Made by a program: the position numbers and the translations under genes. Positions 55,725 through 63,338 of a DNA stretch of 64,000 nt are shown here, piece after piece. Location: contig CAWJPF010000010.1 in assembly GCA_963844625.1 (NCBI GenBank), forward strand, positions 62,001 to 126,000. The letters run 5' to 3'. The DNA comes from Palsa-504 sp963844625. GTDB lineage: Bacteria > Actinomycetota > Actinomycetes > Streptosporangiales > Streptosporangiaceae. The notes beneath the pieces were generated by a model. That model was not told where the DNA came from and ran no database searches. It worked only from the letters and a program-made list of their open reading frames with translations. Each line of letters opens with the position of its first letter. The stretch's first letter is position 1.

Positions 55725-56678
55725 TCAGTGCACGGCCGCGGGCGGTGGCTGCCAGTGCTTCCAGCCGGGATGCGTGGCGATCAGCCGCGAGGGTCCCGGC
55801 GGGGCGCCGACCAGCTGCGCCCGCGGGTACAGGGTCAGCCCGGCGGGAACGGGCTCCCACCACTGTGCACGCCGGAACAGCCTGCTGAACATCTCGGGCT
55901 TCCGTCCGTCCGGGCCGGGAACGGGGCGCAGGACGAGCTCGGCCGGGGCAGGCTGATCAGGCCGCTGCCAGCGGAAGTCGCCGGAAATACGCAGTGCCGA
56001 GCCGTGATTGGGCAGGGCGGCGTGCGGCGTGAGGCAGTGGAAGATGATCGCGTCACCTGGCTCATAGCTGGTCGTGGCCCAGCCGGCTTCGGACCGGCTG
56101 AGCGGGCGCGGCCGCCTCGGCGGGCCGAGATGGCCGCCCGGCTGCACCGCGAGGCCCCCGAGCCGGACCGGGATGTCCATCAGCGGGATCCAGCTGGTCA
56201 GCATGTCCTGAACGCCGGACACCCCGTAGTCGTAGTGGATGTACCGGCCGCGCGGAAAGGCATCGGGTCCCTCCGGGTAGACGGCCCGCAGCACCTTAGC
56301 CGGATAGGAGAACGCCCCTGGCCCGAGAACGCGCCGGATGACCCCGCGCAGCGCCGGCAGGTACGGGAGCTGGTTGAACGCGGCGCTGAACGCGGCGGCG
56401 CGGAACGCCGGGTCGGCGAGCGCGTCCTTCGGGTTGACCGCGCGCGGCTGCATCGACGGTATCCCCCGGTCGTCGGCCCAGCCGCCCGAGTGCAGCTCCG
56501 CCAGGACCGCCTGCCCCGCCTGCCGGACCTGGCCGGCCGACAGCAGGCCACGGAAGAACAGGTACCCGTCGGCGGCCAGCCGCCGACGCAGCCCATCGGT
56601 GTCCTGTATCAGGCCGCCCGAGTCGGCCAGCTCGTCCACAACCTCACAATAAGCACGGGCGGGGCGCACCTCGGACAT
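55725..56678 (-). CDS. Phytanoyl-CoA dioxygenase (PhyH) family protein, second copy
   Basis: 317 residues from the ATG at 56678. Iron-binding HxD is in GRYIHYDYGVSGVQDM, unusual in that a tyrosine separates His and Asp; the distal His is in DAIIFHCLTPHAALPNHGSALRISGDFRW in pieces, with the 2-oxoglutarate arginine. The N-terminal helices LRRRLAADGYLFFRGLLSAGQVRQAGQAVL are typical for the family. Very little similarity to the other PhyH gene at 6.5 kb is visible, so the two likely have different substrates. It is downstream of the antiporter operon but separated by the hairpin array. Confidence 0.84.
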   Translation of the reverse strand: MSEVRPARAYCEVVDELADSGGLIQDTDGLRRRLAADGYLFFRGLLSAGQVRQAGQAVLAELHSGGWADDRGIPSMQPRAVNPKDALADPAFRAAAFSAAFNQLPYLPALRGVIRRVLGPGAFSYPAKVLRAVYPEGPDAFPRGRYIHYDYGVSGVQDMLTSWIPLMDIPVRLGGLAVQPGGHLGPPRRPRPLSRSEAGWATTSYEPGDAIIFHCLTPHAALPNHGSALRISGDFRWQRPDQPAPAELVLRPVPGPDGRKPEMFSRLFRRAQWWEPVPAGLTLYPRAQLVGAPPGPSRLIATHPGWKHWQPPPAAVH

Positions 56679-56728
56679 CTCACAGGGAGCCCTAGTGACC
56701 GAATCAGCCGGGCTCACCGCGGGCGGCA

Positions 56729-56792
56729 CCAACCACAACGATGGAGCATCGATGTTGCCGGGGGCACGACGATGGAGCATCGATGTGGTTGG
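56729..56792. repeat. Pair of 18-bp repeats enclosed by a 9-bp inverted repeat, likely operon terminator
   Basis: ACGATGGAGCATCGATGT is repeated at 56738-56755 and 56769-56786, each containing a CGATG-gag-CATCG hairpin. CCAACCACA (56729-56737) and TGTGGTTGG (56784-56792) pair around the whole. It lies 7 bp after the antiporter operon's last stop (in the minus direction), so a terminator role is likely; the repeated core could also be a protein-binding pair. Confidence 0.6.
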
Positions 56793-56798
56793 GGTCGC

Positions 56799-58634
56799 TT
56801 ACCGGACGACGAAGGCGAGGACGCCGCCTACGCAGGCTAGGCCGAGGACGATCCAGGTGACGTAGTCGTTAATCACGCCGCTCTGGAAGCGCTGGATGGG
56901 CGCCGTCAGGCCGACGCCCGGCTCGTGACCGCGGCGCAGCAGCGGCAGGCGGCGCCAGTAGAGGGCGAGCCACGCCAGGATCAGCGCCCCGGCGGCCGAG
57001 CCGACCCCGGCTAGCACGTCGGCGGCGGTGATCCCGGTGCTCTCCGCGGCGGCGAGGGCCACCGGATGCGCGATGTGCGCGCCCGCCAGGACCGTGGCGT
57101 TATACCCGGCCTGATCCTGGAACCGGATCGCGGCCGCCTCCACGGCCGGGCCGAGCGCCGGGATGAGACTGATGACGGCGGCGGCCACGACGAGGACGGC
57201 GGGCGGGACGATCATGGTCAGCGGGGTCCGCTGCTTACCCGAATCCGTCTCGCTCTTCTCCTCGGCGGCCGCCTGGGCCATCGCGGGATCCTCCGACGGC
57301 GCGTCGCCCAGGCCGTAGAACACGCCTCCGGCGACGCGAAGTACGGCCCCGCCGGTCAGGATGGAGCAGACGATGCAAACCGCCAGGAACCAGGGCAGCC
57401 CGTGCGCGGCGGCACTGTCGTCGATCCAGCCCTTGCCTAGGAAGGTGGCGAACGGCGGGAGGTCGGCCAGCCCCAGGCCCGCCAGGGTGAACACCACCCC
57501 GGTGACCCGCAGGCGCCGGCCCCGCCCGTGCAGCCAGGTCTCGTTGACCGAGCCCAGCCGGTGCAAGATGATGCCGGTGCACAGGAACAGCGCCGCCTTC
57601 ACTAGGCCGTGACCGGCCACGTAGACGGCGGTGCCGGCCAGGCCGAGCGGGGTCAGCAGGGCAATGCCGGCCAGGAACACGCCGGCGTGGCTGATGGTGG
57701 AGAAGGCCAGCAGCCGCTTGATGTGGCGCTCGCGGAAGCAGAACAGCGCCCCGACCACGGCGGTCAGCACGCCCAGCGCGAGGAACACGTGGGAGATCGC
57801 GGCCCGGTGCCCCAGGGCCTGGCCGAACATCGACCAGTAGACGCGGGCGATCCCGTACAGGCCGAGTTCCACCATGACCCCGGAGAACAGGACGCAGACC
57901 GGTGTGGGCGCCACCGCGTGCGCGTCCGGGAGCCAGAAGTGGAAGGGCACGATCGCGCTCTTGATCAGCAAGCCCGAGATGATCAGCAGGAAGGCCACCA
58001 CGACGAGGCCGTCGGGCGGGTGGCGGTCGATGTACCGGCCGATTTGCGCCATGTTGAGCGCCCCGGTGCGCCCGTAGATCAGGGCGATGCCTGACAGCGA
58101 CAGGTAGGCGCCCACGCTGTTGCTGATGGCGAAGTTAAGCGCGCCCTGGATCGGCCCGCGTTCTTCCGGCCGGTAAGCGGTCAGGGCGTAGGCCGCCACG
58201 CCCATCAGCTCGAACCACACGAACATGTCGAAGATGTCGCCGGTGAGGCAGAAACCGGTCATCCCCGCCAGGAAGATCAGCATCAGGACGTGGTAGTAGC
58301 TGGCGACCCGCTCGAAATACCGCCAGGAAAAGGTCATGGCCGCCGTCACGAGGACCGCGGCCAGGCTGGCCAGGCCCGCGCTGAGCGGTCCCGCCTCGAA
58401 GTCGATCCCGATCGCGATGCCGCGGGCGGGCCGGAACCCGGCAAACCAGTAAACCTGATCCCCGCCGCTGGTACGGAACATGATCACCATCAAGATGACC
58501 GCGACGGAGGCGGCGACGAGTATCGCCGCCGCGTCAAGGATCCGGCGCCTGCGGCGGAGCAGCGGCCCGGCCGCCGAGATCGTGGCGGCCGCGAGCAGCG
58601 GCACGACCACGGCGAGAGCGAGCAGCTGGTCCAA
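56799..58634 (-). CDS. mnhD: Mrp/Mnh antiporter subunit D (NuoM/N-like proton channel)
   Basis: 611 residues, about 14-15 membrane helices, from a TTG start. Conserved charged residues of the proton-translocating subunits are present: MFVWFELMGVAAYALTAY (Glu in helix 5), GLLIKSAIVPFHFWLPDAHAVAP (the central Lys, His and Pro), and AGHGLVKAALFLCTGIILHRLGSVNETWLHG in pieces. It exchanges cations (Na+ or K+) for protons with the other Mrp proteins. Alternatives in NADH dehydrogenase or hydrogenase complexes are unlikely as none of their other genes is nearby. Last gene of the operon. Confidence 0.93.
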   Translation of the reverse strand: MDQLLALAVVVPLLAAATISAAGPLLRRRRRILDAAAILVAASVAVILMVIMFRTSGGDQVYWFAGFRPARGIAIGIDFEAGPLSAGLASLAAVLVTAAMTFSWRYFERVASYYHVLMLIFLAGMTGFCLTGDIFDMFVWFELMGVAAYALTAYRPEERGPIQGALNFAISNSVGAYLSLSGIALIYGRTGALNMAQIGRYIDRHPPDGLVVVAFLLIISGLLIKSAIVPFHFWLPDAHAVAPTPVCVLFSGVMVELGLYGIARVYWSMFGQALGHRAAISHVFLALGVLTAVVGALFCFRERHIKRLLAFSTISHAGVFLAGIALLTPLGLAGTAVYVAGHGLVKAALFLCTGIILHRLGSVNETWLHGRGRRLRVTGVVFTLAGLGLADLPPFATFLGKGWIDDSAAAHGLPWFLAVCIVCSILTGGAVLRVAGGVFYGLGDAPSEDPAMAQAAAEEKSETDSGKQRTPLTMIVPPAVLVVAAAVISLIPALGPAVEAAAIRFQDQAGYNATVLAGAHIAHPVALAAAESTGITAADVLAGVGSAAGALILAWLALYWRRLPLLRRGHEPGVGLTAPIQRFQSGVINDYVTWIVLGLACVGGVLAFVVR

Positions 58635-58640
58635 GGACGG

Positions 58641-58985
58641 CTATCCCTTCAGTGATGCCAGTTCCTGGGGGTCCAGGGTGCCGAACCGCTTGTGGGCCTG
58701 GATCGCGAAGGAAAGCAGCAGCGCGGTGACGGCCGCCTCGACCACGACGTCGGTGAGCGCGAGGGCCTGCACCACGGGGTCAACCGCCGGCGTGTGCGGA
58801 GGGACGTCATAGAAGTAAGGCGCGACGGCGCCGGTCACGTACCCGACGCCGAGCAACAGTACGTAGGTCGAGGACTGGACGACGATCAGGCAGATGATCA
58901 GGTGGATGAGATCGCGGCTGGTGACGATGCCATAGAGACCGACGCCCAGGATCCAGACCACGACGATGAAGGGAAAATACTGCAT
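58641..58985 (-). CDS. mnhC: Mrp/Mnh antiporter subunit C (NuoK-like)
   Basis: 114 residues with three membrane helices. Homology to NuoK/MrpC is visible in IVTSRDLIHLIICLIVVQSSTYVLLLGVGYV and in VDPVVQALALTDVVVEAAVTALLLSFAI, with the conserved ALxLTDVVVxxAxTAL. The start overlaps the mnhB stop (TGATG). A longer open frame upstream belongs to another gene's coding strand. It is a core subunit of the antiporter complex. Confidence 0.9.
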   Translation of the reverse strand: MQYFPFIVVVWILGVGLYGIVTSRDLIHLIICLIVVQSSTYVLLLGVGYVTGAVAPYFYDVPPHTPAVDPVVQALALTDVVVEAAVTALLLSFAIQAHKRFGTLDPQELASLKG

Positions 58986-59746
58986 CAATCGCCTCCTCGC
59001 CGGATGAGCAGTGTCTGCTCGAGCAATTCGCCGACGATCAAGATGAACGCCGCGGCGACTTCTAGCCCGACGAAGAAGCTGATCAGCGGGATAGTGCCCC
59101 CTGAGCTGACGGCACCGGGCACGGTACCGAGCGGCAGGAAGTCCTTCAGGTAGGGCAGGCCCATGGCTACCGCGGCGACGCCGATGACGGCGAAACCACC
59201 CGCCCCGACCGCCTCGACCACTTCGGTCAGGTCGACGGGACTGAACCGCTTGAAGACCAGGAATTCCCCGGCCAGGTAAATCAGGATGAACGCGGTGGCG
59301 AGGATGACCCCGCCCTGGAAGCCGCCGGACGGGTTGGTCTGGGCGTGCGAGGCCAGCCACCAGCCCATGACCACGACCGGGCCGGTAAACAAGAGGGCGG
59401 TCATCCGGACCGCGCTACTGGTCGCCGGCACCTGACGATCCGCGGCCTCGTCAACCGCCGACCGCTCGCGCTCGTCACGCAGACGGCGCAGCGCGGTGGC
59501 CACTCCGGCCACGGCGGCGAACAGGATGAACTCCTCTCCCACGGTGTCAAAGCCCCGGTAGACGAAGTTGACGGCGGAAACCGCGGCAGTGGCGTTGGTC
59601 TGTGCCACCACGGCGCGGTTGATGATGAACCCGTAGGGACCCGGATAGTTGCCGAACCCGGGCAGCCCGAGCAGGCCCCACAGGTAGAAGGAGATCAGGC
59701 CGGCCACTCCCAGGCCAAAGATCAAGCGGCGCTGCCCGCCAGTCAT
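58985..59746 (-). CDS. mnhB: Mrp/Mnh antiporter subunit B
   Basis: 253 residues. N-terminal half (AVVAQTNATAAVSAVNFVYRGFDTVGEEFILFAAVAGV in pieces) resembles the C-terminal domain of MnhA; the second half (HAQTNPSGGFQGGVILATAFILIYLAGE) is MnhB proper, with its conserved NPGGGFQGG-type loop. About six membrane helices. This fused MnhA-tail plus MnhB arrangement is typical of the split Mrp type found in membrane-bound hydrogenase and archaeal antiporters. It is preceded by the DUF4040 gene. Confidence 0.88.
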   Translation of the reverse strand: MTGGQRRLIFGLGVAGLISFYLWGLLGLPGFGNYPGPYGFIINRAVVAQTNATAAVSAVNFVYRGFDTVGEEFILFAAVAGVATALRRLRDERERSAVDEAADRQVPATSSAVRMTALLFTGPVVVMGWWLASHAQTNPSGGFQGGVILATAFILIYLAGEFLVFKRFSPVDLTEVVEAVGAGGFAVIGVAAVAMGLPYLKDFLPLGTVPGAVSSGGTIPLISFFVGLEVAAAFILIVGELLEQTLLIRRGGD

Positions 59747-59756
59747 GGGCCCGGCC

Positions 59757-60041
59757 TCATTCTTCTCGCTTCCTGATCTTCGCCAGGGCTACCAGCACCA
59801 CAGCGGGCAGCGCCACCGCGCCCACGGCGAGCTCAGACAGGGTGACGTCGGGCGCCTGGAAGGCGAGGAACAGCACGGCCAGCAGCACACCGTAGACGCT
59901 CAGCGCCAACACCTGGCGGACCCGTTCCCTGATCAGCACGACGGCAGTGGCGCCGGCCGCCACCAGGAGGAGGATCGTGATCTGCAGGGCGTCCATCATG
60001 GCGATGGGCACCGTGTACGGAGTGACGACAGCCGCGCTCAT
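59757..60041 (-). CDS. DUF4040 protein (MnhB'/MbhD-like antiporter subunit)
   Basis: 94 residues with three membrane helices. The DUF4040 consensus is visible in LALSVYGVLLAVLFLAFQAPDVTLSELAVGAVALPAVVLVALAK, where the PDVxLTE-like PDVTLSELAVG sequence is conserved. In canonical Mrp systems this segment is part of the large MnhA; here it is a separate gene. ATGA overlap with mnhG upstream shows co-translation. Confidence 0.86.
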   Translation of the reverse strand: MSAAVVTPYTVPIAMMDALQITILLLVAAGATAVVLIRERVRQVLALSVYGVLLAVLFLAFQAPDVTLSELAVGAVALPAVVLVALAKIRKREE

Positions 60042-60373
60042 TGTTCTTTCTCCCGGCTTGCCCTTTCACCTTCCCGGCCCAGACGCCAGTCGCCTTTTTC
60101 CCTGATCCGGATGGCACGGATGGTCGCGTGCGAAAGGAACGGTCCGGCGATCACCATGAACAGCAGGGCCAGCCACGTTTCGCCGGTGTTCTCGTACAGG
60201 CCCATCTGCACCAGCACCGCGAGCGCCACCAGAACGGGCGCGACCAGGGCGGCGGGGGTCACGAAGTGGAGTTTCTGGTACGGGTCCCGCATGACCAGCA
60301 CGCCCAGCGAGGCACCGATCACGACGGCCACCGCCATGACTAGCAGGATGTCGGCGACGATGTCCCTGGCCAT
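60038..60373 (-). CDS. mnhG: Mrp/Mnh antiporter subunit G
   Basis: 111 residues, three membrane helices. The MnhG signature is ADILLVMAVAVVIGASLGVLVMRDPYQKLHFVTPAALVAP in pieces, with the conserved (R/M)DPYxKLH. The start at ATG 60373 overlaps the mnhF stop (ATGA). The C-terminal ~20 residues are charged and cytoplasmic. Confidence 0.9.
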   Translation of the reverse strand: MARDIVADILLVMAVAVVIGASLGVLVMRDPYQKLHFVTPAALVAPVLVALAVLVQMGLYENTGETWLALLFMVIAGPFLSHATIRAIRIREKGDWRLGREGERASREKEQ

Positions 60374-60627
60374 CACAACCAACGCTCCAGGGCCCGGACG
60401 AAGACCAGTCCGCTTGGGAACATAAGCACCGCGAGTAGCACAGCCAGCTCGAACAGGCCGGAACGCTGGAACCCCTGCGCCAGCAGGACGAGCACCATCA
60501 CGATGACCGAGGTGATGAACTCGAAGGCGACGACCGCCGCCATCAGGTTGCCGCGGCACAGCACGATCCCGGCGGGGATGATCGCGATCAGCATCGCGAT
60601 CGCGGCCGCGACAAACGCCGTCACCAT
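60373..60627 (-). CDS. mnhF: Mrp/Mnh antiporter subunit F
   Basis: 84 residues, three membrane helices, with the family form RGNLMAAVVAFEFITSVIVMVLVLLAQGFQRSGLFELAVLLAVLMF in pieces. It starts one base after the mnhE stop. Its role is structural in the antiporter complex. Confidence 0.88.
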   Translation of the reverse strand: MVTAFVAAAIAMLIAIIPAGIVLCRGNLMAAVVAFEFITSVIVMVLVLLAQGFQRSGLFELAVLLAVLMFPSGLVFVRALERWL

Positions 60628-60628
60628 G

Positions 60629-61141
60629 TCATTTCCCCTCCCGCTTGACTACCAGCTGGTGCACTACCATCACGTCGCGCTCGGGGTCGATGCCGAGCAC
60701 GAAGGTATTGGGCGCGAGGCTGGTCCCGCCGACCAGCAACGTCCGGCGGGTAACGCCCTCGGGCGTATCGTCCCCGAAGCGGGCCGGCCGCTCGAGGAAC
60801 GCACTAGGCGGCTGCTCGCCGTGGACCAGCCGCCGCCACAGGGCGCGGTAGACGATCACCGTGTCACGGGCCACCTGGCCGGGCAGGCCCAGGGCCGGAA
60901 GGAGCCACTTGATCCGCAGCCGGAACCGCGTCGCGGCCTGATAGGTGACCAGTTCCGCGAGCAGCGCCGCCAGCGCGGCCGCGCCCGCTCCGGCCAGCAG
61001 TTCGTCGGCAGCGATGGAATCGTCGAGCATGACCCAGAACGACATCATCAGGACCCACCACACGAGCCACGACCCGGCCCGGCGGGCCACGGGCAGGCCG
61101 ATGCGGCGGGTTCTCGGCTCGCCCGCCAGCGGGCCGTTCAT
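60629..61141 (-). CDS. mnhE: Mrp/Mnh antiporter subunit E
   Basis: 170 residues from the ATG eight nt after AAAGG (61141). The two N-terminal membrane helices (VWWVLMMSFWVMLDDSIAADELLAG) and the soluble part with VARDTVIVYRALWRRLVHGEQP and RRTLLVGGTSLAPNTFVLGIDPERDVMVVHQLV are the MnhE pattern. It is the first gene of the seven-gene operon, so the promoter must lie in the 640-bp region upstream. A TTG start at 61165 is an alternative. Confidence 0.88.
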   Translation of the reverse strand: MNGPLAGEPRTRRIGLPVARRAGSWLVWWVLMMSFWVMLDDSIAADELLAGAGAAALAALLAELVTYQAATRFRLRIKWLLPALGLPGQVARDTVIVYRALWRRLVHGEQPPSAFLERPARFGDDTPEGVTRRTLLVGGTSLAPNTFVLGIDPERDVMVVHQLVVKREGK

Positions 61142-61451
61142 CTCGGGCCTTTGCCGGTCAGTCAAAACGGCACCATGTCAGCGCAGCCACGGGGTGCCGA
61201 CTTCCCGCGTCCCAGGCCAGCAAACCTGCTGCTCCGCCCGGGCCTGCCGCGAAGTGGCGGGCGACTGCTGCCGACGTGCGGCCCGCTGGGGCCCCACTAG
61301 CCGGCGCGTGACCGACAGCACGTTTCCTGTCCACCGGACCCGGGTAGCCGGTTGGTCAGGTTTAGCGTGCGTCGTGTCCGGCTGGATCGCGCCGGCGACG
61401 TGCCGCTGACTGGCCCGGCGGTCAGGGCGGTGACCGCCGGGCCTCATCCGT

Positions 61452-61489
61452 CGCGCCGCCGGCCGGACCACGGGCCGGCCGGCGGCGCG
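61452..61489. terminator. 15-bp perfect GC-rich hairpin
   Basis: CGCGCCGCCGGCCGG (61452-61466) pairs with CCGGCCGGCGGCGCG (61475-61489), 8-nt loop. It has no T-tail. It may separate the antiporter operon from the small membrane protein gene, both of which are read leftwards. Confidence 0.55.
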
Positions 61490-61587
61490 GCATCAAGCAG
61501 CACGGCCGCGGTTTGCCATTCCGGGTGGGGGTAGCCGCCGCCCGTGCCAACGGTACGGCCGAAACGACGCGAAATCTTGTCTCGAGG

Positions 61588-61625
61588 CGCGTCCCCGCGG
61601 CCGATGCGGCGGCGGCGGGGACGCG
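61588..61625. terminator. 11-bp GC-rich hairpin
   Basis: CGCGTCCCCGC (61588-61598) pairs with GCGGGGACGCG (61615-61625). It lies about 160 bp downstream of the small membrane protein gene (read leftwards) and is likely its terminator. Confidence 0.5.
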
Positions 61626-61786
61626 GTAATCGTGCCTGGTGCAGGCACCAATGCCCGTTCCGCATAAAAATCCTGGCACCGGTGGACCTTCGCACAAACG
61701 GCGGCGCCGCAGCCCTCGGACCGCGACGCCGCATTCCCATCGATTTTGCTATCGAAGTTTATCTTTCAACGTAAATTCGTAGCCGC

Positions 61787-61990
61787 TCAGCTACTCGGGG
61801 TGGGAGGGCTCAGGTGGCAGGAAATCTTGGGGTTCACGCCTACGTAGTTAAGCGGGCCTGCCGCGATGGTGGCGATGATATTGCCCGCGTGGGCGCAGCT
61901 GGTCGAGGACGAGCTGAAGTAGCCGCGCTGACCGGCCGCTATCGCTCCGATAATGAGCCAGATCAAGACGATAAGCCCGCCGATTCGCAT
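61787..61990 (-). CDS. Small membrane protein, 67 residues
   Basis: From the ATG at 61990 with GGAGG 7 nt upstream. One N-terminal membrane helix (IGGLIVLIWLIIGAIAAGQ) and a short extracytoplasmic tail with two cysteines (SCAHAG and ISCHL). The pattern IGGLIVxIWLxIGAIAAGQRxYF and AGPLNYxGVNPK looks like a conserved short protein of Streptosporangiales-type actinomycetes that I recall as uncharacterised. It is unrelated to the antiporter. Confidence 0.7.
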   Translation of the reverse strand: MRIGGLIVLIWLIIGAIAAGQRGYFSSSSTSCAHAGNIIATIAAGPLNYVGVNPKISCHLSPPTPSS

Positions 61991-62168
61991 ATTTGCCTCC
62001 GAAAGACAGGCAGCTCCTACGCTGCAGAAGAGCCGCGACGTCCCTTCGTCTACCCACGCCACGGCCGATACACGTGACGGCGAGGCCTGATGTGCCGTAA
62101 ATTCGGCACTTCACGACACAAGCCCTATCCTGCTATTCGTTTCCCGGGTCGGTGTATCGTGTCTGCTG

Positions 62169-62657
62169 ATGGCCCAGGATGGTACGGCCGCACAGGGCGC
62201 GCCTGCGACACAAAAAGCGCTCGCCCGTCCGCCGGTGCCCCGGCCGGGCGGCGACGACCCATGGTCTCCTCCGGCTCGTGAGCCCATGTCCTACACGTAC
62301 ACCACTGACCTGGCCGCGATCCGCGCCGTCGTACACGGGTATGCCATTAAGGCCGGACTGACCGAAGAACGCGCGATCGACTTGGTGCTCGCGGTCAGCG
62401 AGGTAGCGGCCAACACGGTCCGGCACGCTAAATCCCCGGGAAGCCTGCAGATATGGCACGATGCCCACGAGATCATCTGCCAGCTACACGACGAGGGAAA
62501 GATCACCGATCCGCTGGCGGGCCGGCGGGCGCCCTCGCTCGACGCCAACGGCGGCCACGGGCTCTGGATCGTCAACGAGGTCTGCAACCGGGTCGACCTG
62601 CGCTCAGATGAGGCCGGGACGACGATCCGGCTGCATATGACCCTGACGGCCGCCTGA
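62169..62657 (+). CDS. RsbW-like anti-sigma kinase (HATPase)
   Basis: 162 residues. The first ~38 residues are disordered. The GHKL ATPase follows: N box AVSEVAANTVRHAKSPGSLQIW and G box NGGHGLWIVNEVCNRVDLRS. The family phosphorylates a STAS anti-anti-sigma factor and binds a sigma factor. A STAS gene lies 69 bp downstream, so the pair is likely a partner-switching module, with sigma factor encoded elsewhere. TATCGT lies 8 nt before the ATG at 62169, which suggests a short or absent leader. Confidence 0.88.
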   Translation: MAQDGTAAQGAPATQKALARPPVPRPGGDDPWSPPAREPMSYTYTTDLAAIRAVVHGYAIKAGLTEERAIDLVLAVSEVAANTVRHAKSPGSLQIWHDAHEIICQLHDEGKITDPLAGRRAPSLDANGGHGLWIVNEVCNRVDLRSDEAGTTIRLHMTLTAA

Positions 62658-62725
62658 GGGCAGCCTGGCGCAGACCGTCGGCACCAGGCCGGCCGTGACC
62701 CGCTCTTGACCTTCCTTTTAACCCG

Positions 62726-63121
62726 ATGAGGAGTATCCCGCTGGAATCCGCCGTGTGGTACAACAAGTGCGTGGATCTGCTGACGGTCTCTGTGACGGCC
62801 CGGGAATCGGCCGGTGAGCCTTACACACTGGTGGAGATCGCTGGTGAGGCCGATGTCACGAATACCGACGAACTGCGCCGCCTGCTCGATGAAGAGGTCG
62901 CCCAGCAGCCGCGCACGCTTATCGTCGACCTGTCTGGCCTCCGGTTCATGGACTCCTCAGCGCTGCACGCGCTGCTGCGGGTCAATCGGTCTCTGGACCG
63001 GCAGGGCGGCGTCCTCGCCCTGGTCTCCCCGCAGGTAGCGGTGGCCAAGATCCTGCGGCTGACCACCGCTGACCGGCTCATCCCGGTCTTCGACAGCGTG
63101 GCTGAGGCCGCCGCGGGCTGA
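62726..63121 (+). CDS. STAS-domain anti-anti-sigma factor
   Basis: 131 residues. STAS fold: PYTLVEIAGEADVTNTDELRRLL, then TLIVDLSGLRFMDSSALHALLRV with the phosphorylatable serine in DSSA, and LVSPQVAVAKILRLTTADRLIPVF. It would be the partner of the upstream HATPase. The start is uncertain: ATG 62726 gives 15 extra residues; a GTG at 62771 lies 6 nt after TACAAC and would be a leaderless start just before the fold. Confidence 0.88.
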   Translation: MRSIPLESAVWYNKCVDLLTVSVTARESAGEPYTLVEIAGEADVTNTDELRRLLDEEVAQQPRTLIVDLSGLRFMDSSALHALLRVNRSLDRQGGVLALVSPQVAVAKILRLTTADRLIPVFDSVAEAAAG

Positions 63122-63175
63122 CCGGCGGGCGTCGCCGCGCGGCGACACGCCGGGGCTTATCTGGCGGCCGATGGT

Positions 63176-63203
63176 TTGCGCAACCCCGGTAAGGGGGTAT
63201 TGT
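63176..63203 (+). promoter_or_regulatory. Promoter of the glycosyltransferase leader
   Basis: TTGCGC (63176-63181), a 16-bp spacer and TATTGT (63198-63203). Transcription would start near 63210-63211, exactly at the first base of the structured leader. Confidence 0.55.
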
Positions 63204-63210
63204 CCTCCCT

Positions 63211-63338
63211 AGTGGTGCCTACGACGCAGGCACGCTCAATGCGAACGCGGTGTTCGCAGAGCGCGCGGATCGTGCACCACTTTTCCGTCTCTCGCTAGCG
63301 AACACCGTGACCAAGGTTCGTCAGCGAGAGAGGCCCCC
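63211..63338 (+). promoter_or_regulatory. Structured 5' leader of the glycosyltransferase gene
   Basis: About 128 nt. AGTGGTGC (63211-63218) pairs with GCACCACT (63274-63281), which is followed by TTT. Inside is a 12-bp arm, CGCTC-aa-TGCGAAC (63233-63246) with GTTCGCA-GAGCG (63252-63263). GTGCCT (63215-63220) can instead pair with AGGCAC (63228-63233), which excludes the closing stem. A fourth hairpin, 63289-63303 with 63316-63330 (13 of 15 pairs), reaches into the ribosome-binding sequence AGAGAGG before the ATG. This looks like a cis-regulatory RNA, but no known riboswitch class is matched. Confidence 0.5.

Larger units (their letters stand above)
61142..61786. other. Gene-poor region with GC-rich palindromes
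   Basis: 645 bp with no supported gene. It holds two strong hairpins (61452-61489 and 61588-61625), described separately. The antiporter promoter must lie in the right-hand part, but no clear -10/-35 pair is evident by eye. Confidence 0.55.

Noticed and set aside
63211..63281. Mini-ykkC (guanidine-II) riboswitch, suggested by an ACGA in a hairpin loop
   Set aside because: The second ACGR loop is absent and the surrounding stems do not match that class.
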